Source of the DNA: Incurvaria masculella
Lineage: Eukaryota; Arthropoda; Insecta; Lepidoptera; Incurvariidae
Reading direction: 5' to 3'
Length of the DNA: 64,000 nt
Assembly (NCBI GenBank): GCA_946894095.1
Contig: OX335654.1
Location: 18,547,687 to 18,611,686 of the forward strand
Positions 53,358-63,604 of the stretch are shown here, piece by piece (the stretch's first letter is position 1; each line of letters starts with the position of its first letter). Position numbers and translations under genes: made by a program. The notes under the pieces are model-generated. The model saw only the letters and a program-made list of their open reading frames with translations. It did not search any database and was not told the origin of the DNA.

Positions 53358-53788
53358 TTGTAGAAATGTATCGACAATGTAAATTTCAAACGATGACGCC
53401 GTTCGCCCAGATCTTGGTGAGCAGGGTACCATGCGGGGGTGCAAGCGGCCAGCCCGTGCCTCCCTTGCCCCTAGGACAGGACCCCTCCGCGCCCCGCAGC
53501 CCTCAGGCTGACCCGACAATGCGCCAGTTCGTGCAGATTGTTTGGCGCATCTCCAAACCGTCTGGAGTGCGCGCGCACCACGCCGCCGCCGCATCGCGCT
53601 CGTTCGCGATGGCTGCCCCGCTTTGTAACGGACAGAAAGGAACAATAAATGTTGTTTTGGCGAATGTTATGACTGATCTATGTTCACCACCCTAAAATCC
53701 CTTTCGAACTGTTATATTATATAAGCTCCTCCCCGCCGAGTTGTTAAACGACCGGTACGAGAACCGTCGACTCATCAAAAATACGCCT
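53358..53788. other. GC-rich patch of unknown nature
   Basis: 53395-53625 is GC-rich and open on both strands (109 codons +, 149 codons - running on into the MITE). The + frame holds PLPLGQDPSAPRSPQADP and MAAPLCNGQKGTINV; no family is recognised. There are no clear splice sites. It may be an exon or a retroelement scrap. Confidence 0.3.
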
Positions 53789-54160
53789 TTTACGCATGTA
53801 ACTGGACATGGATGGCTAATACCAAACTGACCGTCAGATATTAGCCTAACACACAACATTGGAAGTAGGTGCCATGCCAGGACCTTTCGTGTATTGCTCG
53901 GCTGCATCGAACTGGATGGAAAACGCGGACAATTTTCATTGCCGCTTCGAACATCGTTCATTCAATGCGATGGTACCAAACTGGCGGAATTAACCCTACC
54001 ACCTAGTAACTAAGGAAGGGGACCGACAGTTTTACGTGGAATCCCAAGCACGGCCAGCCTCAAACGTTGAAAATGGTCACCCATCCAGAACATAACCCCG
54101 TTCAGAGGCGCTTCACCAAGCTTATCGAACCGCTAGCCGGTGCGTCACTGGTCTACGCCC
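53789..54160 (-). mobile_element. SINE, 5S-rRNA-derived head
   Basis: Minus strand: CTGGATGGGTGACCATTTTC, the 5S C-box-like motif, is preceded by GATAAGCTTGGTGAAGCGCC in place of the 5S A-box region. It then continues GAGGCTGGCCGTGCTTGGGATTCCACG and the shared SINE body and tail to GTATTAGCCATCCATGTCC. Confidence 0.82.
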
Positions 54161-55417
54161 AGTGAATAAAAATTCTACCTCATGCATTCAATTCGAATTG
54201 AATGAACCGAAACCTGTATGGATTACATTGGTGAGATCATTTTTTATATAAGTGGCTTGCAGTTGAGTTGCATAGTCAGCCTCTAGGCGATATGCGCTTG
54301 CATCGGCTGAGTTATTCCTCACTTTCGATTTAGTTTTCCTGTAGAATAAAACTGACCTGGATTTTTTTTACGAAAGCCAATTGTTTTGTTTTGTACAACC
54401 GTTGCTCTAGCTGGATTAGATGGATTGTTTTTGTTCTATTTTTGCATTCAGAGTGGAACACCTGCACCACTCGCCGGATCCCTGTTCGTATCCTGAAACT
54501 GAAAGAGAGCAGAGTAGGCCCGCACTGCCCGAACAAATCCTAGCACGTCGGGCGGGGCATTGCTGTCCGAGACAGACGTTACGAATGCCAAATCGGCATT
54601 TAACTGACTGCTTGCTCGTGTCAATCAAGCACGGAGTTTGCGCAGCTTAAATGTGCGTGTAGACGCTACTTAAGAGGATAATGAGGCGTTCATGTTCCAT
54701 ACAATCGCTCGTGCTTGTTTCCTCAGTCAAATTGACAAATATTTTTCTGATATTTTGCAAATAAAATAAAATAAATAAGAGCTAAATCTGTCCGTTTTTG
54801 TTTTTTAGATAAAACAACTTATATTCTTGATACACGCATCCAAAAATGTTTATACTAAGACAAAAAGGCGTTTGTCTAACTTGTATGTTAAGTTATCATT
54901 ATCAAAAAAAAAACAAAACTTACAGACAAAAGTGCAAAATTTTAGCCTTTTTTTCTTGATTTGGCTAAGGAACAGTCACTTGGAACTTGATCACCTCATT
55001 ATCGTCTTAAAACTATAGGTACCAGGTAGGCAGGTACGGTGAACACCTGACATTAGTCTCTTCACCTCTTTACCGTTTAAATCCGTATTAAAATGTGCAT
55101 TTTCGTTCAAAGTCTGGGTACTCCATGATCCAAAAACCATGTAAAGTAGGTCTCCCTTCCCTACTTAATAAGTGGTTGGCGGGATGTTAGAGTAAAGCCG
55201 GAGTTGGTACTATCCCATGCATGAAAAAATACGGACCTAATTTTCTCACCAATCGAATGTGAGAAGGGAAGTCATAGCACGTCCTGACCTTTACCGGAAT
55301 TCGGTGAGTTGGGCTAGTGGTCATAATAATGTACGGTACCCATCCATATCCAGTTTCTCAAAAACACAAATAAAAGGTAACATTTGTAAATTCTTAATTC
55401 CTCATATATCTGGGACT
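54161..55417. other. Unassigned DNA with a diverged SINE-like patch
   Basis: 54440-54650 is GC-richer, with a 76-codon + frame (CSYPETEREQSRPALPEQ, CCPRQT) without known motif. 55120-55355 holds diverged SINE-like words (ACTCCATGATCCAAAAACCATGTAAA, GTAGGTCTCCCTTCCCTACTTA, GAATTCGGTGAGTTGGGCTA), so an old SINE copy is likely there. Confidence 0.4.
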
Positions 55418-55545
55418 GAACCGGCGTAAAATCTGAGAAAATAAGTGAGGGAATTCGATCAATTTCGAGGATGTCAAATTATATTCCACCAATTGGTGTA
55501 GAATTGATCGAATTCCCTGAGATATTTTCTCACAATTTCCACCGG
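55418..55545. mobile_element. Short foldback element
   Basis: ACCGGCGTAAAATCTGAGAAAAT-AAGTGAGGGAATTCGATC on the left mirrors GATCGAATTCCCTGAGATATTTTCTCACAATTTCCACCGGT on the right, around a 35-bp centre. A one-sided relative is at 49268-49315. Confidence 0.75.
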
Positions 55546-55557
55546 TTACCCCTATGG

Positions 55558-55682
55558 ACAGTGTGAAGAAGCACCTGACCGGCCGGCACGATGCTCGCGT
55601 GAAAGTTCAAAAACCCATGGGCGTCGTCGGACACCTCTTATGCGAGGACCTGGCGTACGCTATATGCTGCTTAACATAAAAA
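55558..55682 (+). mobile_element. LINE 3' terminus (family of 51043-52537)
   Basis: GTGAAGAAGCACCTGACCGGCCGG, ATGGGCGTCGTCGGACACC and GACCTGGCGTACGCTATATGC, then an A-run: only the last 125 bp, in + orientation. Confidence 0.85.
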
Positions 55683-55977
55683 AAGCCCACTGTGAGAGGC
55701 CACAAATTTCGATCGATGTGTGAGTGCAGCTCAGTTAGCCTCACTACCGGAGATGTAATCTCCGAGTGGACAGCGACCGTTACTCAAGTGACATGTTGAC
55801 TTGCTTTTCGATCTCCCGCCCCGCCCCGCTCCCTCCCACCGCACCCCGCCGCCCCGCCAACATTCTTCAGTTCATATTTTTTTGCTAGCTCAGCCGACGC
55901 GGCGGCAGCCGCGACGCAACCATCACCTCCATGGACGCAACGCAATTTTATTTTGATTGTTGAATGTCACTGGACAC
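55683..55977. other. Unassigned, partly C-rich
   Basis: 55805-55860 is C-rich (CCCGCCCCGCCCCGCTCCC and CACCGCACCCCGCCGCCCC). No gene recognised. Confidence 0.4.
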
Positions 55978-55980
55978 TTA

Positions 55981-56139
55981 TCCCCGGTTGCACGAAGATA
56001 CGACCGAGTTAATCAATGTTCAAACACGTCACTTTTAGTGATCCGCATAGAGTTCCTTCCATACTGTCCACACAAAGTGACGTGTTTGATCATACTTTGA
56101 CGTTGATTTTGATGTTTTGTTCTTTCGTGCACTCGGCCC
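55981..56139 (-). mobile_element. TTA-flanked MITE (GGGCCGAG family), copy 4
   Basis: TTA at 55978-55980 and 56140-56142. Ends TCCCCGGTTGCACGAAG and CTTTCGTGCACTCGGCCC. This is the best-preserved copy, opposite in orientation to 2351 and 28207. Confidence 0.82.
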
Positions 56140-56147
56140 TTAGAACT

Positions 56148-56697
56148 GGACATTGATGGCTAATACAACACCAACCGTGATGATATTAGCCTAACACGGA
56201 ATTTGGTGCCATGCCAGAACCTTCACTACATGAGCACGGATCCATTGAATTGCATGGGTTTTTTTGTTGTCGCTTCGACCTACATTTGGACTGATGCTGA
56301 ATATTGGTACCATACCAACTCGGGAGGTCTAAACCTGTCGTCCATCACGAGCGTACCCAGGATTCAACCCAAAAATCACATTTGAATATAGCAGACATTT
56401 GAGGGATACACTAAATCGCCCGTCCAATGGTGCAAATCTGTGAAAACGAAATGCTCAGCGAAATTTCCCCTCGAAATGTGTTGTTTTATCTTGAATAAAC
56501 CTAAAACTAAAAGTTGGCTACGCCCGTGCATTCCATCTACTTGGGGAAACTCGCTTCTATTCGAATTCTTAACTAAATAAATTATCCAACTCAGATAGAG
56601 AAAGAAACTGGTGAAAAAAAGAGGGGATCGAACCCATGATCTCTGGCATAGACGACAACTCCCCGCGCCCCTAAGCAACGAGCCGCGCAATTCATTG
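56148..56697 (-). mobile_element. SINE copy split by foreign sequence
   Basis: Tail and body at 56148-56350 (GACATTGATGGCTAATAC, CATGCCAGAACCTTC, GAGCACGGATCCATTGAATT). The tRNA-type head is at 56578-56697 (AACTCAGATAGAGAAAGAAAC, GGGATCGAACCC B box, CCCCGCGCCCCTAAGCAACGAG). In between, 56378-56480 is an end-less fragment of the 187-bp MITE at 53171. Confidence 0.75.
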
Positions 56698-56752
56698 AAA
56701 CGGAAAATCTGATAATTGAAACGTCGTCGGGCCAAAAAACACTAACAATCGT

Positions 56753-56859
56753 ATTCAGAGAGCACCTGTCAAAACTTCTTAGTACGAGATTAGCACCGGA
56801 CTAACCATACAAAAACCGGTTTAGTCCGGCGGATTAAAGTTAGTCCGCCCACTCTGAAT
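56753..56859 (-). mobile_element. ATTCAGAG MITE, copy 3 (unbroken)
   Basis: ATTCAGAGAGCACCTGTC to CGCCCACTCTGAAT, 107 bp, with the ACCGGTTTAGTCCGGCGG core. It supplies the uninterrupted reference for the split copy at 15007. Confidence 0.85.
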
Positions 56860-56965
56860 GCAGCTGTATCTGTTTTCTTCTGACATGTAATGTCTCAGAG
56901 GCTTCAGACAGTTCTTCTAATGTTTGAGTTGGATCGCCGTACACCGCACAGTGACTTCTCGAAAC
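56860..56965. other. Short unassigned spacer
   Basis: Nothing recognised between the two MITE families. Confidence 0.5.
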
Positions 56966-57320
56966 CTGAGTGGTCAGTCTGAGTTTTCACCTAAATTGGC
57001 GTTACGGCAAACCGATCGACTGGCGTTTTCAAATGTATGGAGAAATTGAAGAGCGCGCGTAGTGGGCGTTTAGCGAACTACCATTTGCGAGTCCGAGTTT
57101 GATTTGACAGCTTACTCAATGTTGCCGTAAATACGTCGAATTGGCCGTTTACGTCGACTCCGCGTTTTCATACAAATCGGAAGTCCGAGTTTGACTTTGA
57201 CAGCTTGAAGAAGTAAAACCACAGAATATCTAGTAAAAACTTGTATGGAGTTTGGAGAAAACGCCAGTGGATCGGTTTGCCGTAATCGCCAATTTAGGTG
57301 AGAACTCAGACTGACCACTC
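56966..57320 (+). mobile_element. GGTCAGTCTGAG MITE family, full-length reference copy
   Basis: Left CTGAGTGGTCAGTCTGAG and right CTCAGACTGACCACTCAG are exact inverted ends; the inverted match runs about 55 bp (through ACCTAAATTGGCG and CAAACCGATCGACTGGCG). Length about 350 bp, non-coding. Confidence 0.9.
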
Positions 57321-57330
57321 AGTACCCGAG

Positions 57331-57812
57331 CCGGTAGTCTCAGTTCTCACCTAAATTGGCGTTTACGTAACTTCGAAGTTCCGTAAAAACGTCAAACTCT
57401 ATACAAGTTTTTACTAGATATTCTGTGGTCTTACTTCTTCAAGCTGTCAAAGTCAAATTCGGACTTCCGAAGTCCCAGTTGTCACCTAAATTGGCGTTAC
57501 AGCAAACCGATCGACTGGCGTTTTGAAATGTATGGAGAAATTGAAGAGCGCGCGCAGTGAGCGTTAAGCGAACTACCATTTGCGAGTCCGAGTTTGATTT
57601 GACAGCTCACTCAACGTTGCCGTAAATACGTCGACGTTGCCGTTTACGTCGACTCCGCGTTTTCATACAAATCGGAAGTCCTAGTTTGACTTTGACAGCT
57701 TGAAGAATTAAAACCACAGAATATCTCGTAAAAACTTGTATGGAGTTTGACGTTTTTACGGAACTTCGAAGTTACGTACACGCCAATTTAGGTGAGAACT
57801 GAGACTACCGCC
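57331..57812. mobile_element. GGTCAGTCTGAG MITE family, inverted half plus full copy
   Basis: 57331-57470 is the right half of the family in reverse orientation; 57471-57812 is a forward copy. Both outer ends are the variant type in which GTTTACGTAACTTCGAAGTTCC replaces the CGGCAAACCGATCG segment. Together they form a partial inverted dimer like that at 36710. Confidence 0.82.
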
Positions 57813-58020
57813 TCAGGCCCTACAACTTCTTAGTTCATGGAAATCAATCTTTATGTAAAGATGGTTTACGTAACTGGCGAGGTGTAAAGATACCAGCGGT
57901 TTACCTAGTTCGTTGGTGCCCGCTCGTGATAAAGCTGCTAACAGACCAACACGCTCGCGCCGTGTGTTCTAGAGGTCAATTTAGTGATCTGCTATTCTAG
58001 AGGTCAATTTAGAAAATCTG
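57813..58020. other. Unassigned DNA
   Basis: TTCTAGAGGTCAATTTAGnnAATCTG occurs twice in a row (57967-58019), otherwise nothing. Confidence 0.4.
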
Positions 58021-58432
58021 TTTTTTTTTATGCGACCTGACACGGATTGCTAATACCACACAACTACCGTTATGATATTAGCCCAATACACCACATTCCC
58101 GAAGGAATTTAGTGCCATGCCAGGACCTTCCCTTTATGAGCACGGCTACATTGAACTGGATGGAAAATACGGACAATTTTTCATTGCCGCTTCGACCATC
58201 TTTTCATCCAATGCGATGGTACCTACCCGGGTGGGCTTAATCCCTACCGCCTAGTAGGGGAAGGGGACCTACAGTTTTATATCGATTCCGAACCATGGAG
58301 CTGCTCGCATTCGTGACGAAATGCACTTATCGAACTCGGAAAGAGAAAGATAGTGGTGCATGTCCGTATTGAACCCAGGCCTCTGGTACGCTAGGCCAGT
58401 CCCCGCGCCACTAGGCTACGAGCCACTCAAAC
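58021..58432 (-). mobile_element. SINE, full length, tRNA-derived head
   Basis: Minus strand: GTGGCTCGTAGCCTAGTGGCGCGGGGA (A box), GGCCTGGGTTCAATACGGAC (B box), the shared body, and the tail ending CGCATAAAAAAAA at 58021. Closest relative of 37962-38368. Confidence 0.92.
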
Positions 58433-59312
58433 GACAACCACCTACAGGGTCTAACGGTGACCCTATAAGTACACAAAATAACATAAAACTGGTCGAATCG
58501 ATTAGGAGGAGACGAATTAAGGACGCATGCACACCGGAATTTTAAATACTATGAAGATCATATGTGATGAAGATAAACATTAAATTAGCATAAATAATTT
58601 GCGTATTATTGTTATTTTTTAGATTTCAATCGTAATTGCAGCATAAATACGTATATATTTACAAATTCCTAGCATTAATAAAATAAATCGTCATTTAAAA
58701 AAATATCACCAAAAGCCAATTCTATTTGTCCGTTTTTAGATTAAGTTATTATTAGTTAATGTATACGATCCTTACTAACTTTTTCCTGATTGGAAATAAA
58801 TCAAAGGTTAAATACCAAATTGGTCTAATATTTTAAATATGTAGGTATAGTGAAACATATTTTGTGGTTCTATATGTTAAAAAATAGAACAAACTTATTG
58901 CGTCATTGACAAAATGACACGCTCAGGTCTTGCTCAGGTATGGTTGTGGCTCAAGAATATAATTCCACGATAGTATGTACGGACAAATAAGGAAAACCTA
59001 TTCTCGAGGTCCTCGTATCGCACAGGAAACCGCTGTGTGTTCAGCTGTCGTGCCCGCCCGGCCGGGGACGGCTCATGTCCAGTGTTGCCACTTTTTATTT
59101 CCGAAAAGTAGCCGACTGCCAATTTGCCAGCCGAAAAAGGTGTTATGACGTGGGTAAAATTGGTCTTAAAATGCACATTGTTTGCGGGTTGGTATTAAAA
59201 GATAACCTTCAAAAATCCTCTAGTTCCACTGGTTCGCACTGATTGCAATGATAAACATATTGTTGCAACTAAATGGTATCCCAGTATCAGTATATAGTTT
59301 TCAAGTCAGTTG
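58433..59312. other. Unassigned DNA
   Basis: AT-rich; no gene or repeat recognised apart from short words. Confidence 0.4.
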
Positions 59313-59316
59313 TTGA

Positions 59317-59838
59317 GGTGGCCCATCCCGCTCATCTGCCCATACAAAAGGGGAAAGAAGATCACGCCCATATTTCTTGTCAGAGATCCAAAATTTGGCT
59401 CAAAATAGCTTTATTTGATCGAACTAGATGTCTGATGATTGTGTTTGGTTTCTAAGTTATAAGGTCCGAAAGTTCGAATTTTTCGCGCGTTTTATACAAT
59501 AACTTTGGAGGTGGATTACGCAATGATAAAGTAAGAACATCCTTAAAAGATTAGTCATCAGACATAGCTTATTTAATCAAGATTTATAATCTATTTGAAT
59601 TTTGTTAGATTTTTGACTACAGCGGTCGTGGTTTACTTTTAGCTATATGTCGTTTTGAAATTAAAATTTTCGTAAATCTTACCAAATCATACGCTATGCA
59701 CATTGTCTTTTTTGTGGACATGTTGCATCTTCCTCATCACGAAGCCTGTCTTATTCTTTGAAACAGAGAAGGTCCCAGAGCGCAACGGCACGGTTTTGTA
59801 CCGTGCCCGCGAATGAGTTAGGCCCGCCGGGTTGGGCC
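59317..59838 (+). mobile_element. piggyBac-like TTAA MITE, copy 3, decayed ends
   Basis: Left GAGGTGGCCCATCCCGCTCATC with TTGA in place of TTAA; right CCGCCGGGTTGGGCC with the last bases lost. The interior aligns with copies 1 and 2 over its whole length and is closer to copy 2. Confidence 0.82.
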
Positions 59839-60690
59839 CCGAAACAGAAGGCTGGAATTTTGAGGTTGCTACTAAACATTTTAATTGCATGGGAAAAATC
59901 TGATCGATACTAGAGAGCTGTTTATTGAATACTGCTAGCTTTAAAATGTTCTCAAAAACGCATGCTGCCTCACTCGAGTGAAATAATGCTGTCGTAAACT
60001 TGGTGCTCACAAATGCATTTCGCGAATACAACAAGCTGTAAATTTTGCTGCAAATGAAAAAATGTGAGAGTTTGTATGTTTGGATGTTTAGATGTTTGGA
60101 TGTTTGTTACACGGCTGAACGGATTTTGATGAAATTTGGCACATAGATAGTTTATTACCTGGATTATCACATGCTTATTTTTATCCCGGAAAAAGTTAAG
60201 TTCCCTGTAGGATTATCGGAAAAAAATTCCAAGAAGATATTTAACCCGAACGGAGCCGAGCACCTCAGCTGGTAATTAATAATAAGTTACAAGTTCACCA
60301 TGTACAAGTTTCAACTTATAATACGCTACACTTTTTGATTGTACTTAGCACAATATCAGCAAAATATCTAAAACGGGTACATTCACAAAACGGTTTTCGT
60401 GAAAACACTCGTGCGTATCCGTTTAGCAGCAACGAGTCCTATAATTTTTACCGACATAAAAAAAAGTGCATTTGTAACTTGATTTTTAAGCGCTCGAGTA
60501 CATTCTTGAGACTCTCGTGCATAGTTAGCAATCCTAAGAATACTGACTTATTGCTTTCAACTATAGCCAACTATAATTTCTCGATACCAGTTAAATAGTT
60601 GACTCTGTATCAACACAATCTACGTACATATTATTTTGCCTTTTTTTTTCTGTAACAAAAAATACATTGTCCGCAATAGCCCCCCAATTA
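59839..60690. other. Unassigned DNA with an insect repeat terminus
   Basis: 60070-60272 contains TTTGGATGTTTGTTACACGG, CTGAACGGATTTTGATGAAATTTGGCAC and GAACGGAGCCGAGCACCTCAGCTGGT, the 3' part of the same insect-wide repeat as 31085-31130. The rest is unassigned. Confidence 0.5.
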
Positions 60691-61330
60691 CAGGCGCGAC
60701 CAAACCTCCAGGACCTTTTGCGGAACTGTGGACGCGGACCGTACTAGCAGTGACATTCCCTCGGCTCTGGAACCGGAAGTAGCGATTAGAATGTATGGCG
60801 TCGTTGGCGGCGGGGGCGGAAGTGCATACCCATACCGGTGACGCTGCATAATGGTGTCGAATTCAATGGCGACGCTGCTGTGGCGTCTGCCTGTGAAAGC
60901 AGCAGACTGGTTGACGCTTCTCTCTTGCCGCGGCGCGGCGGTGATCCGTGCAGCTTCCGCTAAACTACGTGCGGTGCGTCTTCTTGGTGATCCACAACCC
61001 ACCGTCGGCCTGGAGTTCCTGAGCCACAGGCCACAGGGTCGCTCAGTCTATTCTACAGGTACTATCATAGACGTTGCTCTGTGGAACTTGCATCCGTTAT
61101 TCCGCCCCATCCAACCATTATTCGGAGCACCCACCGCAGATAATCAGAGCAGCCACTTGTGTTTCACGCTAGGCTTTTGAGAACGAACCGTTTCTCATAC
61201 ATTTTTTTCCGTAGCACCGCCAGGATATCGAGTGTCTTTCCTCATACCTATAACCTGGGAGTCTTCAAACGTAATTCAAGCCAAAAACAAGATCGATAGC
61301 TCAACGACAGTCCGCAAATCCGCGAGGTGA
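60691..61330 (+). mobile_element. Decayed LINE fragment, RT C-terminus
   Basis: A + frame reads AKLRAVRLLGDPQPTVGLEFLSHR, the RRAVRLV-DP..T..LE.L.HRRDVGSL region of jockey/CR1-type proteins, followed by QGRSVYS and, in another frame, SYTFFSVAPPGYRVSFLIPITW, which fits the F....LWN.LP region only loosely. Several frame changes. The 109-codon ORF (60851-61180) is therefore not a host gene. The upstream limit is unclear. Confidence 0.6.
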
Positions 61331-61420
61331 GGTGGATTTTGCTGTTCTTGGTTTTTCATTCCTGACCTAACCTAACCTAGTTTGTTTTATGTTAATATGT
61401 TTGTATGAATCTTTTAGTGC
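61331..61420. other. Spacer
   Basis: Contains CCTGACCTAACCTAACCTAG, a short TTAGG-like word; otherwise nothing. Confidence 0.5.
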
Positions 61421-61713
61421 TTTTTTAGGGTTCCGTACCCAAAGGGTGAAAACGTAACCTTATTACTAAGCCTCCGCTGTCCGTCCATCAGTCCGTCTGC
61501 CACAGGGCTGTATCTCATGAACCGTAATAGGTAGAGGCAGCTGAAATTTTCACAGAGTGTGTATTTATTTTTCCGCTATAACAACAAATAAAATTATTCA
61601 ATAATAATCATTAATAATAGACATACAAAAAACGTGATTTTTTCGTGTTAAATTTTGTACTATGGTACGGAACCCTTCGCGTGCGATACCGACTCGCACT
61701 TGGCCGGTTTTTT
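61421..61713 (-). repeat. (CGGA)n repeat, full-length with minimal tract
   Basis: TTTTTTAGGGTTCCGTACCC to GACTCGCACTTGGCCGG; tract reduced to GTCCGTCCATCAGTCCGTC. The hairpin is imperfect (GTGCGATACCGACTCGCAC). Confidence 0.92.
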
Positions 61714-61902
61714 GCCTTCTGGAAGATTGTCAACACACGCGGACAGCAGACATTCGGAAATATAATGTTCAGTTAAAATGTCTGTACCTACATTTACGTA
61801 TAATCATTATTACGCACGTATTTTCATGTCGTTACACCGAAAATTGAGACGAATTCGAGATCCCTCTTTGTCAAATCTGTACTTTTTTTATGCTTTTGTT
61901 TA

Positions 61903-62188
61903 TGCAGCCTGACCTGGATGGCCAATATCACACCACTTCCGTTACCGCCGTTAGGTACCATGCCAGGACCTTCCCTTTATGAGCAACTGGATGGAAAACA
62001 CGGTCAATTTTTCATTGTCGCTTCGACCATCTTTTCATCTAATGCGATGGTACCAACCCGGGCGGCTTTAGACCCTACCACCTATTAGGGGAAGGGGACC
62101 TACAGTTTTACATGGATTCCGAACCATAGAGCACCTCGCATTCGTGACGAAATGCATTTATCGAACTCAGAAAGAGAAAGATAGCCAT
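61903..62188 (-). mobile_element. SINE, headless
   Basis: Tail at 61903 (GACCTGGATGGCCAATATC), body to TTCTGAGTTCGATAAATGC and GAAAGAGAAAGATAG; stops before the promoter head. Almost abuts the next SINE. Confidence 0.85.
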
Positions 62189-62235
62189 GCCGCGATGTCG
62201 CTGAAAACATAAATTCACAACGATCCTTCCGATGT

Positions 62236-62618
62236 CAGACTCAATAGCCCAGTGGCGCGACCCTTCGGCGATCGCTCTCCGAAGTTAAGCAACGCTGCGT
62301 CCGGTCTGGTCTTGGATGGGTGACCATTCGACTGTTGAGAGAGGCTGGCCGTGGTTCGGATTCCACGTTAAACTCTAGGTCCCCTTCCTTACTTACTAGA
62401 TGGTAGGGTTAACCCCGCCCGGGTTGGTACCATCGCATTGGATGAACGATGGTCGAAGCGGCAATGGCAAATTGTCCGTGTTTTCCATCCAGTTCAATGT
62501 AGCCGTGCGATATAAGGAAGGTCCTGGCATGGCACGTATTTCCCATGTGGTGTGTTGGGCTAATACCATGACGGAAGGTGTGGTATTAGCCATCCATGTC
62601 CAGTCACATAAAAAAAAG
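62236..62618 (+). mobile_element. SINE, full length, 5S-rRNA-derived head
   Basis: The head starts TCAATAGCCCAGTGGCGCG (A-box-like TAGCCCAGTGG, 62245-62255), then switches to 5S rRNA-like sequence: CTCCGAAGTTAAGCAACGC (62277-62295) and TCTTGGATGGGTGACC (62310-62325), matching the 5S internal promoter (A box AAGTTAAGCA and C box GGATGGGTGACC). After GAGGCTGGCCGTGGTTCGGATTCCACG the normal family body and tail follow, to CAGTCACATAAAAAAAAG. It is not a 5S gene: only the promoter half of 5S is present. Confidence 0.9.
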
Positions 62619-62852
62619 ACTGAAGGACTGTGCCTACCCCACGGCCGGCCGGCAGCGGCAGGCAGGTAGGCACCTACCCAGGCACCGGCGGGAGCGGGCG
62701 GGGCTCCCAAGCAAGCCCAAGGGCAACCGCTCCGGAACGAGTTCTTTTTAGGTTTATTGAGTTGCCCGGCGTCACGAAGGGCAGCCGGTCATCGGCCGGA
62801 GAAAGGGCCCGCCGCGGTGACATGCTGAGTGGTGATGACATCCATTTTGTGC
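62619..62852. other. GC-rich spacer
   Basis: 62638-62715 is GC-rich (GGCCGGCCGGCAGCGGCAGG and GGCACCGGCGGGAGCGGGC). No gene recognised. Confidence 0.4.
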
Positions 62853-62960
62853 AGCGACCAAGGTAGGACGGGAGTGGCTACCGAAACGCATACGCACGGA
62901 GGCAACGTAGCCACGAGTTAGTGGAAAACGTCTAACTACAGTTAGTGCGTTAGTGACTAT
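62853..62960 (-). repeat. GAATTCGGGnCGCG repeat family, partial copy
   Basis: GCAGCGACCAAGGTAGGACG and CGTAGCCACGAGTTAGTGGAAAA as in 6690-6950. Confidence 0.65.
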
Positions 62961-63282
62961 TGATTTTGTATTTAATTTAGTTTTTATTTCTTGACTATAA
63001 TATGACATTTTTTATGCTATTTCCTGTATTCAATTTCTTTGTATAATATATGACTACTTGTTGATTTTTTTTAAATAATGATAGGTATTGACCTAAATTA
63101 TTTATAATTGATTTAAAAATATGGTATAGTAGAAAATATGTTCATTGTGTAATGTTGTATTCTAGATTTCAGTATACATTTTGTACATAGTTTTGCTAGG
63201 ACCCTTATCAAAAATGTTAGACGTTGTCTAAGTGTAACAAAGTGTACCTAAGGACGAATAAAGAATTTAAATTGAAATTGAA
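62961..63282 (+). mobile_element. Probable LINE 3' untranslated end
   Basis: AT-rich, ending GTGTACCTAAGGACGAATAAAG and then AATTTAAATTGAAATTGAAAAG, a polyadenylation signal and A-rich tail. No coding part remains. Confidence 0.45.
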
Positions 63283-63525
63283 AAGTGCGTTTACGAATTC
63301 GGGACGAGCAACATCGAATGTTTGTGGCACTGAATAGCGTCCTGTGAAGTTCTTACGTGTTTTTGCGGGTTGGAACTCGAGAACATCAGTAGTGAGCAAA
63401 TTTACAAGCGAACTGATTGGCCGGCGCTACCGTAAATGTATGTGTTTTAAGTGAAAAGCTGCGCTGCCGCCATACGAAGTGGCTACGGTCGCCACTCCAG
63501 TCCTTCCTTAGTCGCTTTTGGCTAC
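63283..63525 (+). repeat. GAATTCGGGnCGCG repeat family, full copy
   Basis: GTTTACGAATTCGGGACGAGC to CACTCCAGTCCTTCCTTAGTC, aligning with 33345-33600 throughout. Confidence 0.75.
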
Positions 63526-63604
63526 TGATGACATAAATTTTGTATGTCTTGATGAGCAAAACAGTCATTTAACTTTACGTTTTGTATTTTTTTAAGAGGA
63601 CATA

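Noticed and set aside
53196..53645. 149-codon minus-strand ORF as a gene
   Set aside because: Its C-terminal third is translated MITE and the rest is Arg-rich translation of a GC patch without motifs.
60851..61180. 109-codon ORF as a host gene
   Set aside because: It contains the degraded RRAVRLV-DP...LE-L-HR motif of LINE reverse transcriptase C-termini and changes frame.
62277..62330. A 5S rRNA gene
   Set aside because: Only the internal promoter part of 5S is present and it runs directly into the SINE body.
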